A stretch of DNA of 64,000 nucleotides. Origin: Devosia salina. Lineage in GTDB: Bacteria; Pseudomonadota; Alphaproteobacteria; Rhizobiales; Devosiaceae. The notes under the pieces were generated by a model. It saw only the letters and a list, made by a program, of their open reading frames with translations. It did not search any database and was not told the DNA's origin. The stretch covers positions 1,716,001 to 1,780,000 of the forward strand of contig NZ_CP080590.1 of NCBI RefSeq assembly GCF_019504385.1, in the 5' to 3' direction. A program made the translations under genes and the position numbers. Positions 45,068 to 53,416 of the stretch are shown in pieces (the stretch's first letter is position 1; each line of letters starts with the position of its first letter).

Positions 45068-46423
45068 CTAAGCCAGCATCATCACCGGATTTTCGATCAG
45101 GCCCTTGAACACGCCCAGCACTTCGGCCCCCAGAGCACCGTCGACCGAGCGATGATCACAGGAGAGCGTGCAGGTCATGAACTGGCCGATCTTGATCTCA
45201 CCCTTGTCGGGATAGACACGTTCCTCGCCCACGCCGACGGCCAGGATCGTGCCATGCGGCGGGTTGATCACCGCAGCAAAGTCCTTGATGCCGAACATGC
45301 CCAGGTTCGAGACCGACGAAGCACCGCCCTGATATTCGTGCGGCATCAGTTTCTTGTTGCGGGCACGGGTCGCGAGGTCCTTCACGGCCTCGGAAATCTC
45401 GCGCAGGCTCTTGGTGTCGCAGCTCTTGACCACGGGAGTGAAGAGGCCGCCCGGAATAGCCACAGCCACCGCAACGTCGCTTCGCTTGTGATAGAGGATC
45501 GAATCCCCCGCCCAAGTGGCGTTTGCAAGCGGCACGCGCTGCAAGGCAATGGCCCAGGCCTTCATCACGAAGTCATTGACCGAAAGCTTGAATTCCGGCT
45601 TGCCGTCCTTGGACTTGGGCGCCGTCGCATTGATCTGCTCGCGGGCGGCCAGCAGGGAGTCGATCCTGCAATCCACCGTCAGGTAGAAATGCGGCACAGT
45701 CTGCTTGGACTCGGTCAGGCGCGCCGCGATGGTCTTGCGCATGCCATCGGCCGGAACCAGCTCGTAGGTGCCTTCCTCATAGAGCGCCAGCACCTGGGCC
45801 TTGCTGAGCCCGCCGGCCATGGCGGCGCCACCCGATGCGGCAGCGGCCGAAGCGGCAGATGCAGCAGCCTTGAGCGGTGTCTTGCCCGACTTGGCGGCTT
45901 CCACGTCCGACTTTACGACGCGGCCCTTGGGGCCGGTGCCGGAAATGGCGGCCACATCGATGCCAGCTTCCTTGGCGAGGCGCTTGGCCAGCGGCGACGC
46001 GAAAACGCGGCCGCCATCGGCCTTGGCCGGTGTCGCGGCAGGTTTTGGCGCCTCGGTCTTTGCTGCCGGCGCCGGGGCGGCGGCGGGAGCGGGCGCAGGC
46101 TCTGCGGCCTTGGGCGCCTCAGCCTTGGGCGCTTCCGCCTTCGGTGCCGGAGCGGCCGTGCCAATGGCACTGGCGTCCTCGCCTTCCTGCAGCAGCACGG
46201 CGATGACGGCATTGACCTTCACATTGTCGGTGCCTTCAGCGACGAGAATCTTGCCGATTTTGCCCTCGTCGACGGCCTCGACTTCCATCGTGGCCTTGTC
46301 GGTCTCGATCTCGGCGATCACGTCACCGGAGGAAACGCTGTCGCCTTCCTTGACGTGCCACTTGGCAAGCTTGCCCTCTTCCATCGTCGGAGAGAGCGCC
46401 GGCATAGTTATATCAATTGGCAT
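45068..46423 (-). CDS. pdhC: pyruvate dehydrogenase E2, dihydrolipoamide acetyltransferase
   Basis: Core acetyltransferase of the PDH complex, moving acetyl from lipoyl to CoA. It has 451 residues. One lipoyl domain (about 1-77) carries Lys43 in EIETDKATMEV. An Ala/Pro/Lys-rich linker (about 85-140) follows, then a peripheral-subunit-binding domain (FASPLAKRLAKEAGIDV, GRVVKSDVE), and a catalytic domain ending in the active-site DHRSVDGALGAEVL (HxxxD). The order pdhA-pdhB-pdhC is kept, with 11 bases between pdhB and pdhC. Confidence 0.97.
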   Translation of the reverse strand: MPIDITMPALSPTMEEGKLAKWHVKEGDSVSSGDVIAEIETDKATMEVEAVDEGKIGKILVAEGTDNVKVNAVIAVLLQEGEDASAIGTAAPAPKAEAPKAEAPKAAEPAPAPAAAPAPAAKTEAPKPAATPAKADGGRVFASPLAKRLAKEAGIDVAAISGTGPKGRVVKSDVEAAKSGKTPLKAAASAASAAAASGGAAMAGGLSKAQVLALYEEGTYELVPADGMRKTIAARLTESKQTVPHFYLTVDCRIDSLLAAREQINATAPKSKDGKPEFKLSVNDFVMKAWAIALQRVPLANATWAGDSILYHKRSDVAVAVAIPGGLFTPVVKSCDTKSLREISEAVKDLATRARNKKLMPHEYQGGASSVSNLGMFGIKDFAAVINPPHGTILAVGVGEERVYPDKGEIKIGQFMTCTLSCDHRSVDGALGAEVLGVFKGLIENPVMMLA

Positions 46424-46434
46424 CCCGGTTCTCC

Positions 46435-47829
46435 TTACGAGCGATAGGTCACGGCGTTGACCGCCGCGATCACTTCATCAACGTTGGGCAGCGCCAGCTT
46501 TTCGAGGTTGGCGGCATAGGGCATGGGCACGTCCTTGCCGGTGACTCGGGTGACCGGCGCGTCGAGATAGTCGAATGCGCCTTCCATGACGCGGGCCGAA
46601 ATCTCCGAGCCGATACCGCCCTGCGGCCACCCCTCCTCGACCGTCACCAGGCGGCCGGTCTTCTTGACCGACTCGATCACCGTGTCGATGTCGAGCGGGC
46701 GCAGTGTACGCAGGTCGATCAGTTCCACATCAATGCCGGCTGCGACCAGCTTTTCGGTGGCCTGGGTGGCGTAGCGCATGCCCATCGAGAAGGACACGAT
46801 GGTGACATCCGCACCCTTGCGGGCAATGCGGGCCTTGCCGATGGGCAGCACGAAATCGTCGACCTTGGGCACGAGGCCAGTCGAGCCGTAGAGGATTTCG
46901 TTTTCGAGGAACACCACCGGATTGGGCGAACGGATGGCGGCCTTGAGCAGGCCCTTGGCGTCGGCGGCGCTATAGGGCGCGATGACGGTGAGGCCCGGAA
47001 CGTGGCTGTACCATGCCGAATAATCCTGGCTGTGCTGCGCACCCACGCGGGCGGCGGCGCCGTTGGGGCCGCGGAACACCATGGGCGCCTTGACCTGTCC
47101 GCCCGACATATAGAGCTGCTTGGCAGCCGAGTTGATGATCTGGTCAATCGCCTGCATGGCAAAATTCCAGGTCATGAATTCGACGATGGGCTTCAGGCCC
47201 GCAAAGGCCGCACCGACGGCGAGACCGGCAAAACCATGCTCGGTGATCGGGGTATCGATGACGCGGTCCTTGCCGAATTCCTGCAACAGGCCCTGGGTCA
47301 CCTTGTAGGCGCCCTGATATTCGGCGACCTCTTCACCCATGATGAAGACGTCCTTGTCGAGCCGCATTTCCTCGGCCATGGCCTCGTTCAGCGCCTGACG
47401 CACCGTCAACTCGACCATTTCCACGCCTTCGGGCAGATCCGGATCGGCCTGCGGCTCGAACTTCGGCGCTGCGGGCACAGCGGCAGCGGCTGGAGCCGCC
47501 TCGGCGGCCTTTTCAGCGGCAGCAACCGGCGCCTCGGCCGGTTCCGGTGCGGTTTCCGCCACCGGCGCCGCGGCGCTGTCGGCCGTCTCGCCTTCGGCAA
47601 GCACCAGGGCGATCGGGGTGTTGACCTTCACGCTTTCGGTGCCTTCGGCGACCAGGATTTCCGTGACGGTGCCTTCATCCACCGACTCGACTTCCATGGT
47701 CGCCTTGTCGGTTTCGATTTCGGCCAGCACATCGCCGGACCTCACCTTGTCACCGACCTTGACGATCCATTTGGCAAGCTTGCCTTCTTCCATGGTCGGC
47801 GACAAAGCGGGCATGAGGATTTGGGGCAT
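46435..47829 (-). CDS. pdhB: pyruvate dehydrogenase E1 beta subunit with N-terminal lipoyl domain
   Basis: Beta chain of the heterotetrameric E1 that decarboxylates pyruvate with thiamine diphosphate. It has 464 residues. An extra lipoyl domain occupies residues 1-78 (Lys42 in EIETDKATMEV), followed by an Ala/Pro/Glu linker and the transketolase-like core with EEVAEYQGAYKVTQGL, DTPITEHGFAGLAVGAAF and EEGWPQGGIGSEI. A lipoylated E1-beta is a feature of alphaproteobacteria. ATG at 47829 has GGAGAG upstream; the longer frame lies inside the preceding small membrane-protein gene, whose stop is one base away. Confidence 0.96.
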   Translation of the reverse strand: MPQILMPALSPTMEEGKLAKWIVKVGDKVRSGDVLAEIETDKATMEVESVDEGTVTEILVAEGTESVKVNTPIALVLAEGETADSAAAPVAETAPEPAEAPVAAAEKAAEAAPAAAAVPAAPKFEPQADPDLPEGVEMVELTVRQALNEAMAEEMRLDKDVFIMGEEVAEYQGAYKVTQGLLQEFGKDRVIDTPITEHGFAGLAVGAAFAGLKPIVEFMTWNFAMQAIDQIINSAAKQLYMSGGQVKAPMVFRGPNGAAARVGAQHSQDYSAWYSHVPGLTVIAPYSAADAKGLLKAAIRSPNPVVFLENEILYGSTGLVPKVDDFVLPIGKARIARKGADVTIVSFSMGMRYATQATEKLVAAGIDVELIDLRTLRPLDIDTVIESVKKTGRLVTVEEGWPQGGIGSEISARVMEGAFDYLDAPVTRVTGKDVPMPYAANLEKLALPNVDEVIAAVNAVTYRS

Positions 47830-47830
47830 A

Positions 47831-48223
47831 TCAGCTCTCCACGAGGATCGCGCCGGGCATGGAGGCCACAGGGCGGAGAATGGAATTGGGGACAAGGCCT
47901 GCGGTGTCGATCCGCCAGCCATTCGATTTCTTTGAAGTGATTTCGGCAGCGCCGCTGGGCCGCTGATTCACGACCCAGCCGCTCAGCACCAGCCCAAGGA
48001 TCACGAAAGCAACGGCCGCAATGACGGCCCGCTTGTAGCTGGCCGCCTGCGCTTCACCGGCGAGCCCGGCGCGCTGTTCGATCTCGGCGAAGCGCCACCA
48101 GCCAAAAAGCCAGCCGCGCCATTGACCGGCGGGCGCCAACCGGCTGATCGCGGACGCCTGTAAGGCGGCCACGACCGCCGAAAGCGCCGCGAACAGCAGG
48201 ACAACGCCGAGCAGAATGGTCAT
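47831..48223 (-). CDS. small membrane protein between pdhA and pdhB, hypothetical
   Basis: I do not recognise this 130-residue protein. It has two clear hydrophobic segments, residues 3-23 and 66-85. The loop between them contains WRGWLFGWWRFAEIEQRAG, aromatic and charged, probably cytoplasmic. A hydrophilic tail follows after residue 86. It starts 8 bases after the pdhA stop and its TGA is one base from the pdhB start codon, so it must be translated within the pdh transcript. Plausible roles include membrane tethering of the complex or an unrelated passenger; nothing in the sequence decides. Confidence 0.7.
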   Translation of the reverse strand: MTILLGVVLLFAALSAVVAALQASAISRLAPAGQWRGWLFGWWRFAEIEQRAGLAGEAQAASYKRAVIAAVAFVILGLVLSGWVVNQRPSGAAEITSKKSNGWRIDTAGLVPNSILRPVASMPGAILVES

Positions 48224-48231
48224 GGACCGCC

Positions 48232-49251
48232 TCAGGCTTCGATGGTGATATCGGTCCAGAGCTCGGCAGCATCGGGCTCGGGGTCATTGGTCGCGAAATC
48301 GGCCGCCTCGGTGACGATGGCACGGATTTCGGTCTCGATCTTCTTGAGCTCTTCCTCGGTGATCGAACCGCCCTCGAGCAGCCGCGCCCGCACCTGCTCG
48401 ATCGGGTCACGCTCCTGACGGTACTTCGTCACCTCGTCCTTGGACCGGTACTTGGCCGGATCGGACATGGAGTGGCCGCGATAGCGGTAGGTCAGCATTT
48501 CGAGGATATAGGGGCCCTTGCCCGAACGGGCATGCTCGATAGCGCGTTGAGCCGCGTCGTAGACCATGCGCACATCCATCCCGTCGACCTGCTCGCCGGG
48601 AATATTGAACGAGGCGCCGCGCATGGAAAAATCGGTCGTCGCCGCCGCGCGCTCGATCGACGTCCCCATGGCATATTTGTTGTTCTCGATGATGTAGACC
48701 ACCGGCAGGTTCCAGAGCTTGGCCATGTTGAAGCTCTCATAGACCTGGCCCTGATTGGCAGCACCATCGCCGAAATAGGCAATGGAGACCGAACCGTCGC
48801 CGGAATATTTGGATGCAAAGGCCAGACCGGTGCCCAGGGAAACCTGCGCGCCGACGATGCCATTGCCGCCATAGAAGCGATGCTCGTTGGAGAACATGTG
48901 CATCGAGCCGCCCTTGCCCTTGGAAAGGCCGCCCTGACGGCCGGTCAGCTCGGCCATCACGCCCTTGGGATCAAGGCCCATGACCAGCATGTGCCCATGG
49001 TCACGATAGCCGGTGATCTGGGCGTCCTTGCCCTTCTCGCTGGCCATGGTGATGCCGGTCACGACCGCTTCCTGCCCGATATAGAGATGGCAGAAGCCGC
49101 CGATCAGGCCCATGCCATACATCTGGCCGGCCTTTTCCTCGAAGCGGCGGATCAGCAGCATCTCGCGGAAAGCTTCGAGATCCTGTTCCTGGGTGAACTG
49201 GGGGACATTGGGCTGCGTCTTGGCCTTGGTGGCCGTCGCCTTGCGCGCCAT
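48232..49251 (-). CDS. pdhA: pyruvate dehydrogenase E1 alpha subunit
   Basis: Alpha chain of E1, binding thiamine diphosphate. It has 339 residues. An N-terminal Lys/Ala/Thr-rich tail precedes the domain beginning EAFREMLLIRRFEEKAGQMY. The ThDP motif is FGDGAANQGQVYESFNMAKLW ending in VVYIIENN (GDG...NN), and RYRGHSMSDPAKYRSKDE is the phosphorylation-loop region of the family. First gene of the pdh cluster. Upstream, GGCAAT-AAC-ATTGCC (49329-49343) is an inverted repeat that could be an operator. Confidence 0.97.
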   Translation of the reverse strand: MARKATATKAKTQPNVPQFTQEQDLEAFREMLLIRRFEEKAGQMYGMGLIGGFCHLYIGQEAVVTGITMASEKGKDAQITGYRDHGHMLVMGLDPKGVMAELTGRQGGLSKGKGGSMHMFSNEHRFYGGNGIVGAQVSLGTGLAFASKYSGDGSVSIAYFGDGAANQGQVYESFNMAKLWNLPVVYIIENNKYAMGTSIERAAATTDFSMRGASFNIPGEQVDGMDVRMVYDAAQRAIEHARSGKGPYILEMLTYRYRGHSMSDPAKYRSKDEVTKYRQERDPIEQVRARLLEGGSITEEELKKIETEIRAIVTEAADFATNDPEPDAAELWTDITIEA

Positions 49252-49328
49252 TCTACACTCCGCTTGGGTCGGGGAAATTGCCGCTTCGGCCGATCAGGCC
49301 ACTTTGAGCATGATACTGCAAGCCGCTT

Positions 49329-49343
49329 GGCAATAACATTGCC
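49329..49343. promoter_or_regulatory. inverted repeat upstream of pdhA
   Basis: GGCAAT-AAC-ATTGCC is a perfect 6-bp inverted repeat about 80 bases before the pdhA start, in the 115-base gap to the FtsB-like gene. A regulator site for the pdh operon is possible; it does not resemble the E. coli PdhR box. Confidence 0.3.
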
Positions 49344-49366
49344 CGGCAACACGCATGAAACAGGAT

Positions 49367-49765
49367 TTAGAGCGTTGAATCCGCTTCAATAATCGAGATT
49401 AACTGATTATCGATTAATTCTACGAATTGACCGGAAATTGGTTTACCCGTATCGGGATTCACCATCACCAGAATGTCATCGGCATTGGCCATGTTGAGCA
49501 AGGCGCGCGCCCGCTCGGTGACGAGGTCCGGATCCAGATGCTGCGGGTTCATCAGCGAAACGCGATGCCTGTAGGCGTCGATCTCCGCCTGCAGGGCAGC
49601 ACTGCGGTCCTCGAGAACCTCGATATCCGCAAGTATCTCCTCGCGGCTTTCGATGCCGAACTGCCCGGAGATCGCCGAGTATCCCAGATAGGCCTGAAAG
49701 CCGAGCAGCGCCACCGTCAGAGCCAGTGGACGCCAGAATGGGGGACGTTTGAGACGGGTGGGCAT
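49367..49765 (-). CDS. septum formation initiator family protein (FtsB/DivIC-like)
   Basis: Bitopic cell-division protein of 132 residues, probably the FtsB-type partner of FtsL and FtsQ. There is a short cytoplasmic N-terminus, one membrane segment (about 13-33), then a coiled-coil (about 40-72: ESREEILADIEVLEDRSAALQ) and the conserved globular end LDPDLVTERARALLNMANADD. The position between eno-like central-metabolism genes and the pdh cluster matches the enolase-FtsB-PDH association in alphaproteobacteria, although eno is far away here. Confidence 0.88.
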   Translation of the reverse strand: MPTRLKRPPFWRPLALTVALLGFQAYLGYSAISGQFGIESREEILADIEVLEDRSAALQAEIDAYRHRVSLMNPQHLDPDLVTERARALLNMANADDILVMVNPDTGKPISGQFVELIDNQLISIIEADSTL

Positions 49766-49822
49766 GGGCGGACCGATTGCAGATGCCCGACCATGCCAGA
49801 CAAGGGATTAATGCCCGGTTTC

Positions 49823-50794
49823 CTATTCGGCCGCAGCACGATCCGGACGGGGCACATCGTGGAACAACGCGCTGACCGACTCACCGTTGTTGATCCGCCG
49901 CATGGCCTCTGCCAGCGCGGGTGCCAGCGACAGCACGGTCAGCTTGTCCCCGGCATGTTGCTGTGCGATCGGCAGGGTATTGGTGCAAACGATCTCGCTC
50001 AAGTCGCGTTCGGCACAAAGCCTTTCCAGCGCCCGGCCGGCAAAGATGCCATGCGTGCAGGCAATGCGGATCGAGCGGGCGCCATTGGACCGCAGATGCG
50101 CCATGAGTTCGATCATCGAGCCGCCACTGGCAATCTCGTCATCCAGAACGATCACATCGCGATCCCGGACATCACCGATAATTGCCGAAATATGCACCTT
50201 GGTGTCACTGATCCGCTCCTTGGCGCCCGCGGCCACGGGCGTGCCCAGCCGCCGCGCAAACGCGGCCGCAGCCTTGGCATTGCCCAGGTCTGGAGACACC
50301 ACCACGGCATTGCTCAGGTCATAGCGCTGAAAATACGCAGCCAGTTCGCCCAGTGCATGCAGATGGTCCACCGGCACGCTGAAGAAGCCGTGTACCTGGG
50401 GTGAATGCAGGGTCATGGTGACCACGCGATTGGCGCCCGCCGTTGCCAGCAGGTCGGCCACCATTCTCCCACCGATGGAAATACGCGGCGCGTCCTTCTT
50501 GTCGGAACGGGCATAGGCATAGTGCGGGATGACCGCCGTTATGCGTGCCGCCGAGGCACCACGCGCCGCATCCAGCATCAGCAGCAATTCGACCAGATGA
50601 TCCTGCACGGGGGCGCTGAGCGTCTGGATGAGGAACACATCCTGCTCGCGGCAATTGGCCTGCAATTGCACTTCCAGGCAGTCATTGGAAAAGCGCTTGA
50701 TGGCCGTCGGCTGCAGCGGGACACCCAGCTGCATGCAGATTTCCCGCGCCAGCTCAGGATGCGAACTGCCTGCGAACACGGCAATCGGGTTCAT
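49823..50794 (-). CDS. ribose-phosphate pyrophosphokinase family protein
   Basis: PRPP synthetase-type enzyme (ribose 5-phosphate plus ATP to PRPP and AMP) of 323 residues. The ATP/divalent-metal block is SDKKDAPRISIGGRMVADLL and the PRPP loop is VIVLDDEIASGGSM. Compared with the standard bacterial enzyme, the flexible loop reads AGAKERIS and the PRPP loop has DEIASGG in place of DMxDTxGT, resembling archaeal-type or divergent paralogues. Whether it is the main Prs cannot be told from this window. ATG at 50794 with GAGGA upstream; the frame to 50848 is ignored. Confidence 0.88.
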   Translation of the reverse strand: MNPIAVFAGSSHPELAREICMQLGVPLQPTAIKRFSNDCLEVQLQANCREQDVFLIQTLSAPVQDHLVELLLMLDAARGASAARITAVIPHYAYARSDKKDAPRISIGGRMVADLLATAGANRVVTMTLHSPQVHGFFSVPVDHLHALGELAAYFQRYDLSNAVVVSPDLGNAKAAAAFARRLGTPVAAGAKERISDTKVHISAIIGDVRDRDVIVLDDEIASGGSMIELMAHLRSNGARSIRIACTHGIFAGRALERLCAERDLSEIVCTNTLPIAQQHAGDKLTVLSLAPALAEAMRRINNGESVSALFHDVPRPDRAAAE

Positions 50795-50929
50795 GGAGCA
50801 TCCTCGGCTTTTAGCGGCGGTGCCTGTCCTTACCCCATGGCGCCGCACCGGGCAACCGTTGGCTCACCACATGACACACGCCCCCGGCTGGGCCGGGAGC
50901 GCATCAGCGTGAGGATGCCGCGCGTCAGA

Positions 50930-53215
50930 TCACTTCGCCGCCCCGAGCGCTTCATTGGCCGCAATTGCCGCCATGTTGACAATGCCGCGGCTGGTGACCG
51001 AGGGCGCCAGGATATGCGCCGGCGCCTGCATGCCCATCAGGATTGGGCCGACAGCCAGGCCGTTGTTCATCTCCTTGAGCAGGGTCATCGACAGATTGGC
51101 AGCATCAAGGTCAGGGAACACCAATAGATTGGCTTCGCCCTTGAGCACGGTATCGGGAATATAGCGCTCGCGCAGGGCCTCGTTCAGCGCCAGGTCACCC
51201 TGCATCTCGCCCTCGACGATCATGTCCGGTGCAATGGCCTTCAGCTTGGTATAGGCCTCCCGCATCTTGTAGGCGCTGTCGCCGTCGCGCGACCCGAAAT
51301 TGGAATAGCTCAGCAGCGCGGCCTTCGCCTCGATGTTGAAGCGCTTGAGGTGGTCGCGGGCCTGCAGCGTGATGGAGACGATCTCGTCGGCGCTCGGATT
51401 CTGGCTCACATAGGTGTCGGTGAGGAAGAACGCGCCGCGCGGCATGATCAGCATGGACAGCGCCGAGGCCTCGGTGACACCAGGTTGCAGCCCGACGATC
51501 GAGCGAATGTCCCGAACATGCTTGATGTAACGGCCCTGAAGGCCACAAAGCATCGCGTCGGCCTCACCGCGCTTGAGCGCCAGCGCGCCGATCACGGTGG
51601 TATTGGTGCGTACGATGGTGCGCGCCGTGTCCGGTGTCACCCCGTTGCGGCCCACCAGCGAGTGGAAGAGGTTCACATAGTCCCGGTAGCGTGGATCGTC
51701 TTCGGGGTTGATGACCTCGAAATCCCGCCCCGGCTGGATAGACAGGCCGAAACGCTCAATGCGCGCCTCCAGCACGGCGGGGCGACCGATCAGGATGGGA
51801 CGGGCAATGCCTTCCTCGAGCAGAACCTGTGCGGCCCGCAATACGCGTTCGTCCTCGCCATCGGCAAAGGCGATGCGCTTGCCCTGCCCCTGTGCCCGGT
51901 CGATGATCGGCTTCATGACGAGGCCGGAGCGGAACACAAAGCGGTTGAGGCTGTCGAGATAGGCGTCCCAGTCTTCGATCGGCTTCTTGGCGACACCCGA
52001 TTCCATTGCGGCCCGAGCCACCGCCGGCGCGATGCGCAGGATCAGACGCTGATCGAAAGGATTGGGGATGATGTGTTCCGGACCGTAAACGGCCGGCGCG
52101 CCGGAGGGCGACACTTCCAACCCCGGTTCATGCGCCAACTTGGCGATGGCCCGCACGGCCGCCAGCTTCATCTCTTCGTTGATGGTGGTGGCGTGGACGT
52201 CGAGCGCGCCGCGGAAGATGAATGGGAAGCAGAGGACGTTATTGACCTGGTTGGGATAGTCCGACCGTCCCGTGCAGACCATGGCGTCGGGCCGGGTCTC
52301 CTTGGCCACCTCCGGCATGATCTCGGGATTGGGATTGGCGAGCGCCAGGATCAATGGCTTGGGTGCCATCTTCGCCAGCATTTCGGGCTTCAATGCGCCG
52401 GCGGCGGACAGGCCCAGGAACACGTCGGCGCCGTCGATGACTTCGGCCAGCGTGGTGGCTTCGCTGGTGCGGCGGAACTGGCCACGCCACTTGTCATTGA
52501 CGTCATTGCGCTTGTGCGTGACCAGGCCATCCTTGTCCGCAACCCAGATGTTCTCATGCCTGGCGCCAAGGGCCACGAGCACGTTGAGGCAGGCAATGGC
52601 CGCCGCCCCTGCCCCGGACGTGCAGATCTTGACGTCGCTGATCTTCTTGCCAGCCAGTTCCAGCCCATTGAGCACCGCTGCGCCCACGATGATTGCGGTG
52701 CCGTGCTGGTCGTCGTGAAAGACCGGGATCGGCATGCGCTCGCGCAGGTTTTCCTCGATTTCGAAACAATCAGGAGCGCGAATATCCTCGAGATTGATGC
52801 CGCCAAAGGTCGGCCAGAGTGGCGCGACCGCATCGATGAACTTCTGCGGGTTGATCTCGTCGATCTCGAGATCGAACACATCAATGCCAGCGAACTTCTT
52901 GAAGAGGACCGCCTTGCCTTCCATCACCGGCTTGGAAGCCAGAGCGCCGATATTTCCGAGGCCCAGCACGGCCGTGCCATTCGAAATGACCGCCACCAGG
53001 TTCTGGCGTGACGTGTAACGCGCGACCGCTTCTGGCGTCTGGGCGATTTCCTCGCAGGGCGCAGCGACACCTGGAGAATAGGCCAAGGCCAGGTCGCGCT
53101 GGTTGCCGAGCGGCTTCAGCGGCTGGATCTCCAGCTTGCCGGGCTTGGGAAACTCATGAAAATGCAGCGCAGCGTCCCGAAGTGCCTTGCGCTGTTCGTT
53201 GATATCGGTGGACAC
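50930..53215 (-). CDS. maeB: NADP-dependent malic enzyme with C-terminal phosphotransacetylase-like domain
   Basis: Oxidative decarboxylation of malate to pyruvate, producing NADPH. It has 761 residues in two parts. The malic-enzyme part (about 1-430) has LAYSPGVAAPCEEI, VISNGTAVLGLGNIG, VFHDDQHGTAIIV and the Rossmann segment CTSGAGAAAIACL. The C-terminal part (about 430-761) resembles phosphate acetyltransferase but is regulatory in known MaeB enzymes, responding to acetyl-CoA. It feeds the nearby PDH genes with pyruvate. Gaps on both sides (135 and 201 bases) show no gene. Confidence 0.96.
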   Translation of the reverse strand: MSTDINEQRKALRDAALHFHEFPKPGKLEIQPLKPLGNQRDLALAYSPGVAAPCEEIAQTPEAVARYTSRQNLVAVISNGTAVLGLGNIGALASKPVMEGKAVLFKKFAGIDVFDLEIDEINPQKFIDAVAPLWPTFGGINLEDIRAPDCFEIEENLRERMPIPVFHDDQHGTAIIVGAAVLNGLELAGKKISDVKICTSGAGAAAIACLNVLVALGARHENIWVADKDGLVTHKRNDVNDKWRGQFRRTSEATTLAEVIDGADVFLGLSAAGALKPEMLAKMAPKPLILALANPNPEIMPEVAKETRPDAMVCTGRSDYPNQVNNVLCFPFIFRGALDVHATTINEEMKLAAVRAIAKLAHEPGLEVSPSGAPAVYGPEHIIPNPFDQRLILRIAPAVARAAMESGVAKKPIEDWDAYLDSLNRFVFRSGLVMKPIIDRAQGQGKRIAFADGEDERVLRAAQVLLEEGIARPILIGRPAVLEARIERFGLSIQPGRDFEVINPEDDPRYRDYVNLFHSLVGRNGVTPDTARTIVRTNTTVIGALALKRGEADAMLCGLQGRYIKHVRDIRSIVGLQPGVTEASALSMLIMPRGAFFLTDTYVSQNPSADEIVSITLQARDHLKRFNIEAKAALLSYSNFGSRDGDSAYKMREAYTKLKAIAPDMIVEGEMQGDLALNEALRERYIPDTVLKGEANLLVFPDLDAANLSMTLLKEMNNGLAVGPILMGMQAPAHILAPSVTSRGIVNMAAIAANEALGAAK

Positions 53216-53416
53216 GAAACTCTCTCCCCGGCAGGCCTGTTGGCCGCGTTGGTGCCATCAATCGTCAGGATTGAAAAGGCCGGATACGCCCTTGGCGTCG
53301 AGTCCGGGGCAAAATTGCGGCGCACCGCCATCGGCCGGAAACTCGGCATCGATTTCGGTGACAGGGATGGGACAGGATCGGCTATAGCGACGCGTCGATG
53401 TGTCCGAAGACCCCGA

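Noticed and set aside
49367..49385. TAGAGCG-like sequence at the end of the FtsB-like gene as another RIME copy
   Set aside because: Only a few bases match the element end and neither hairpin is present.
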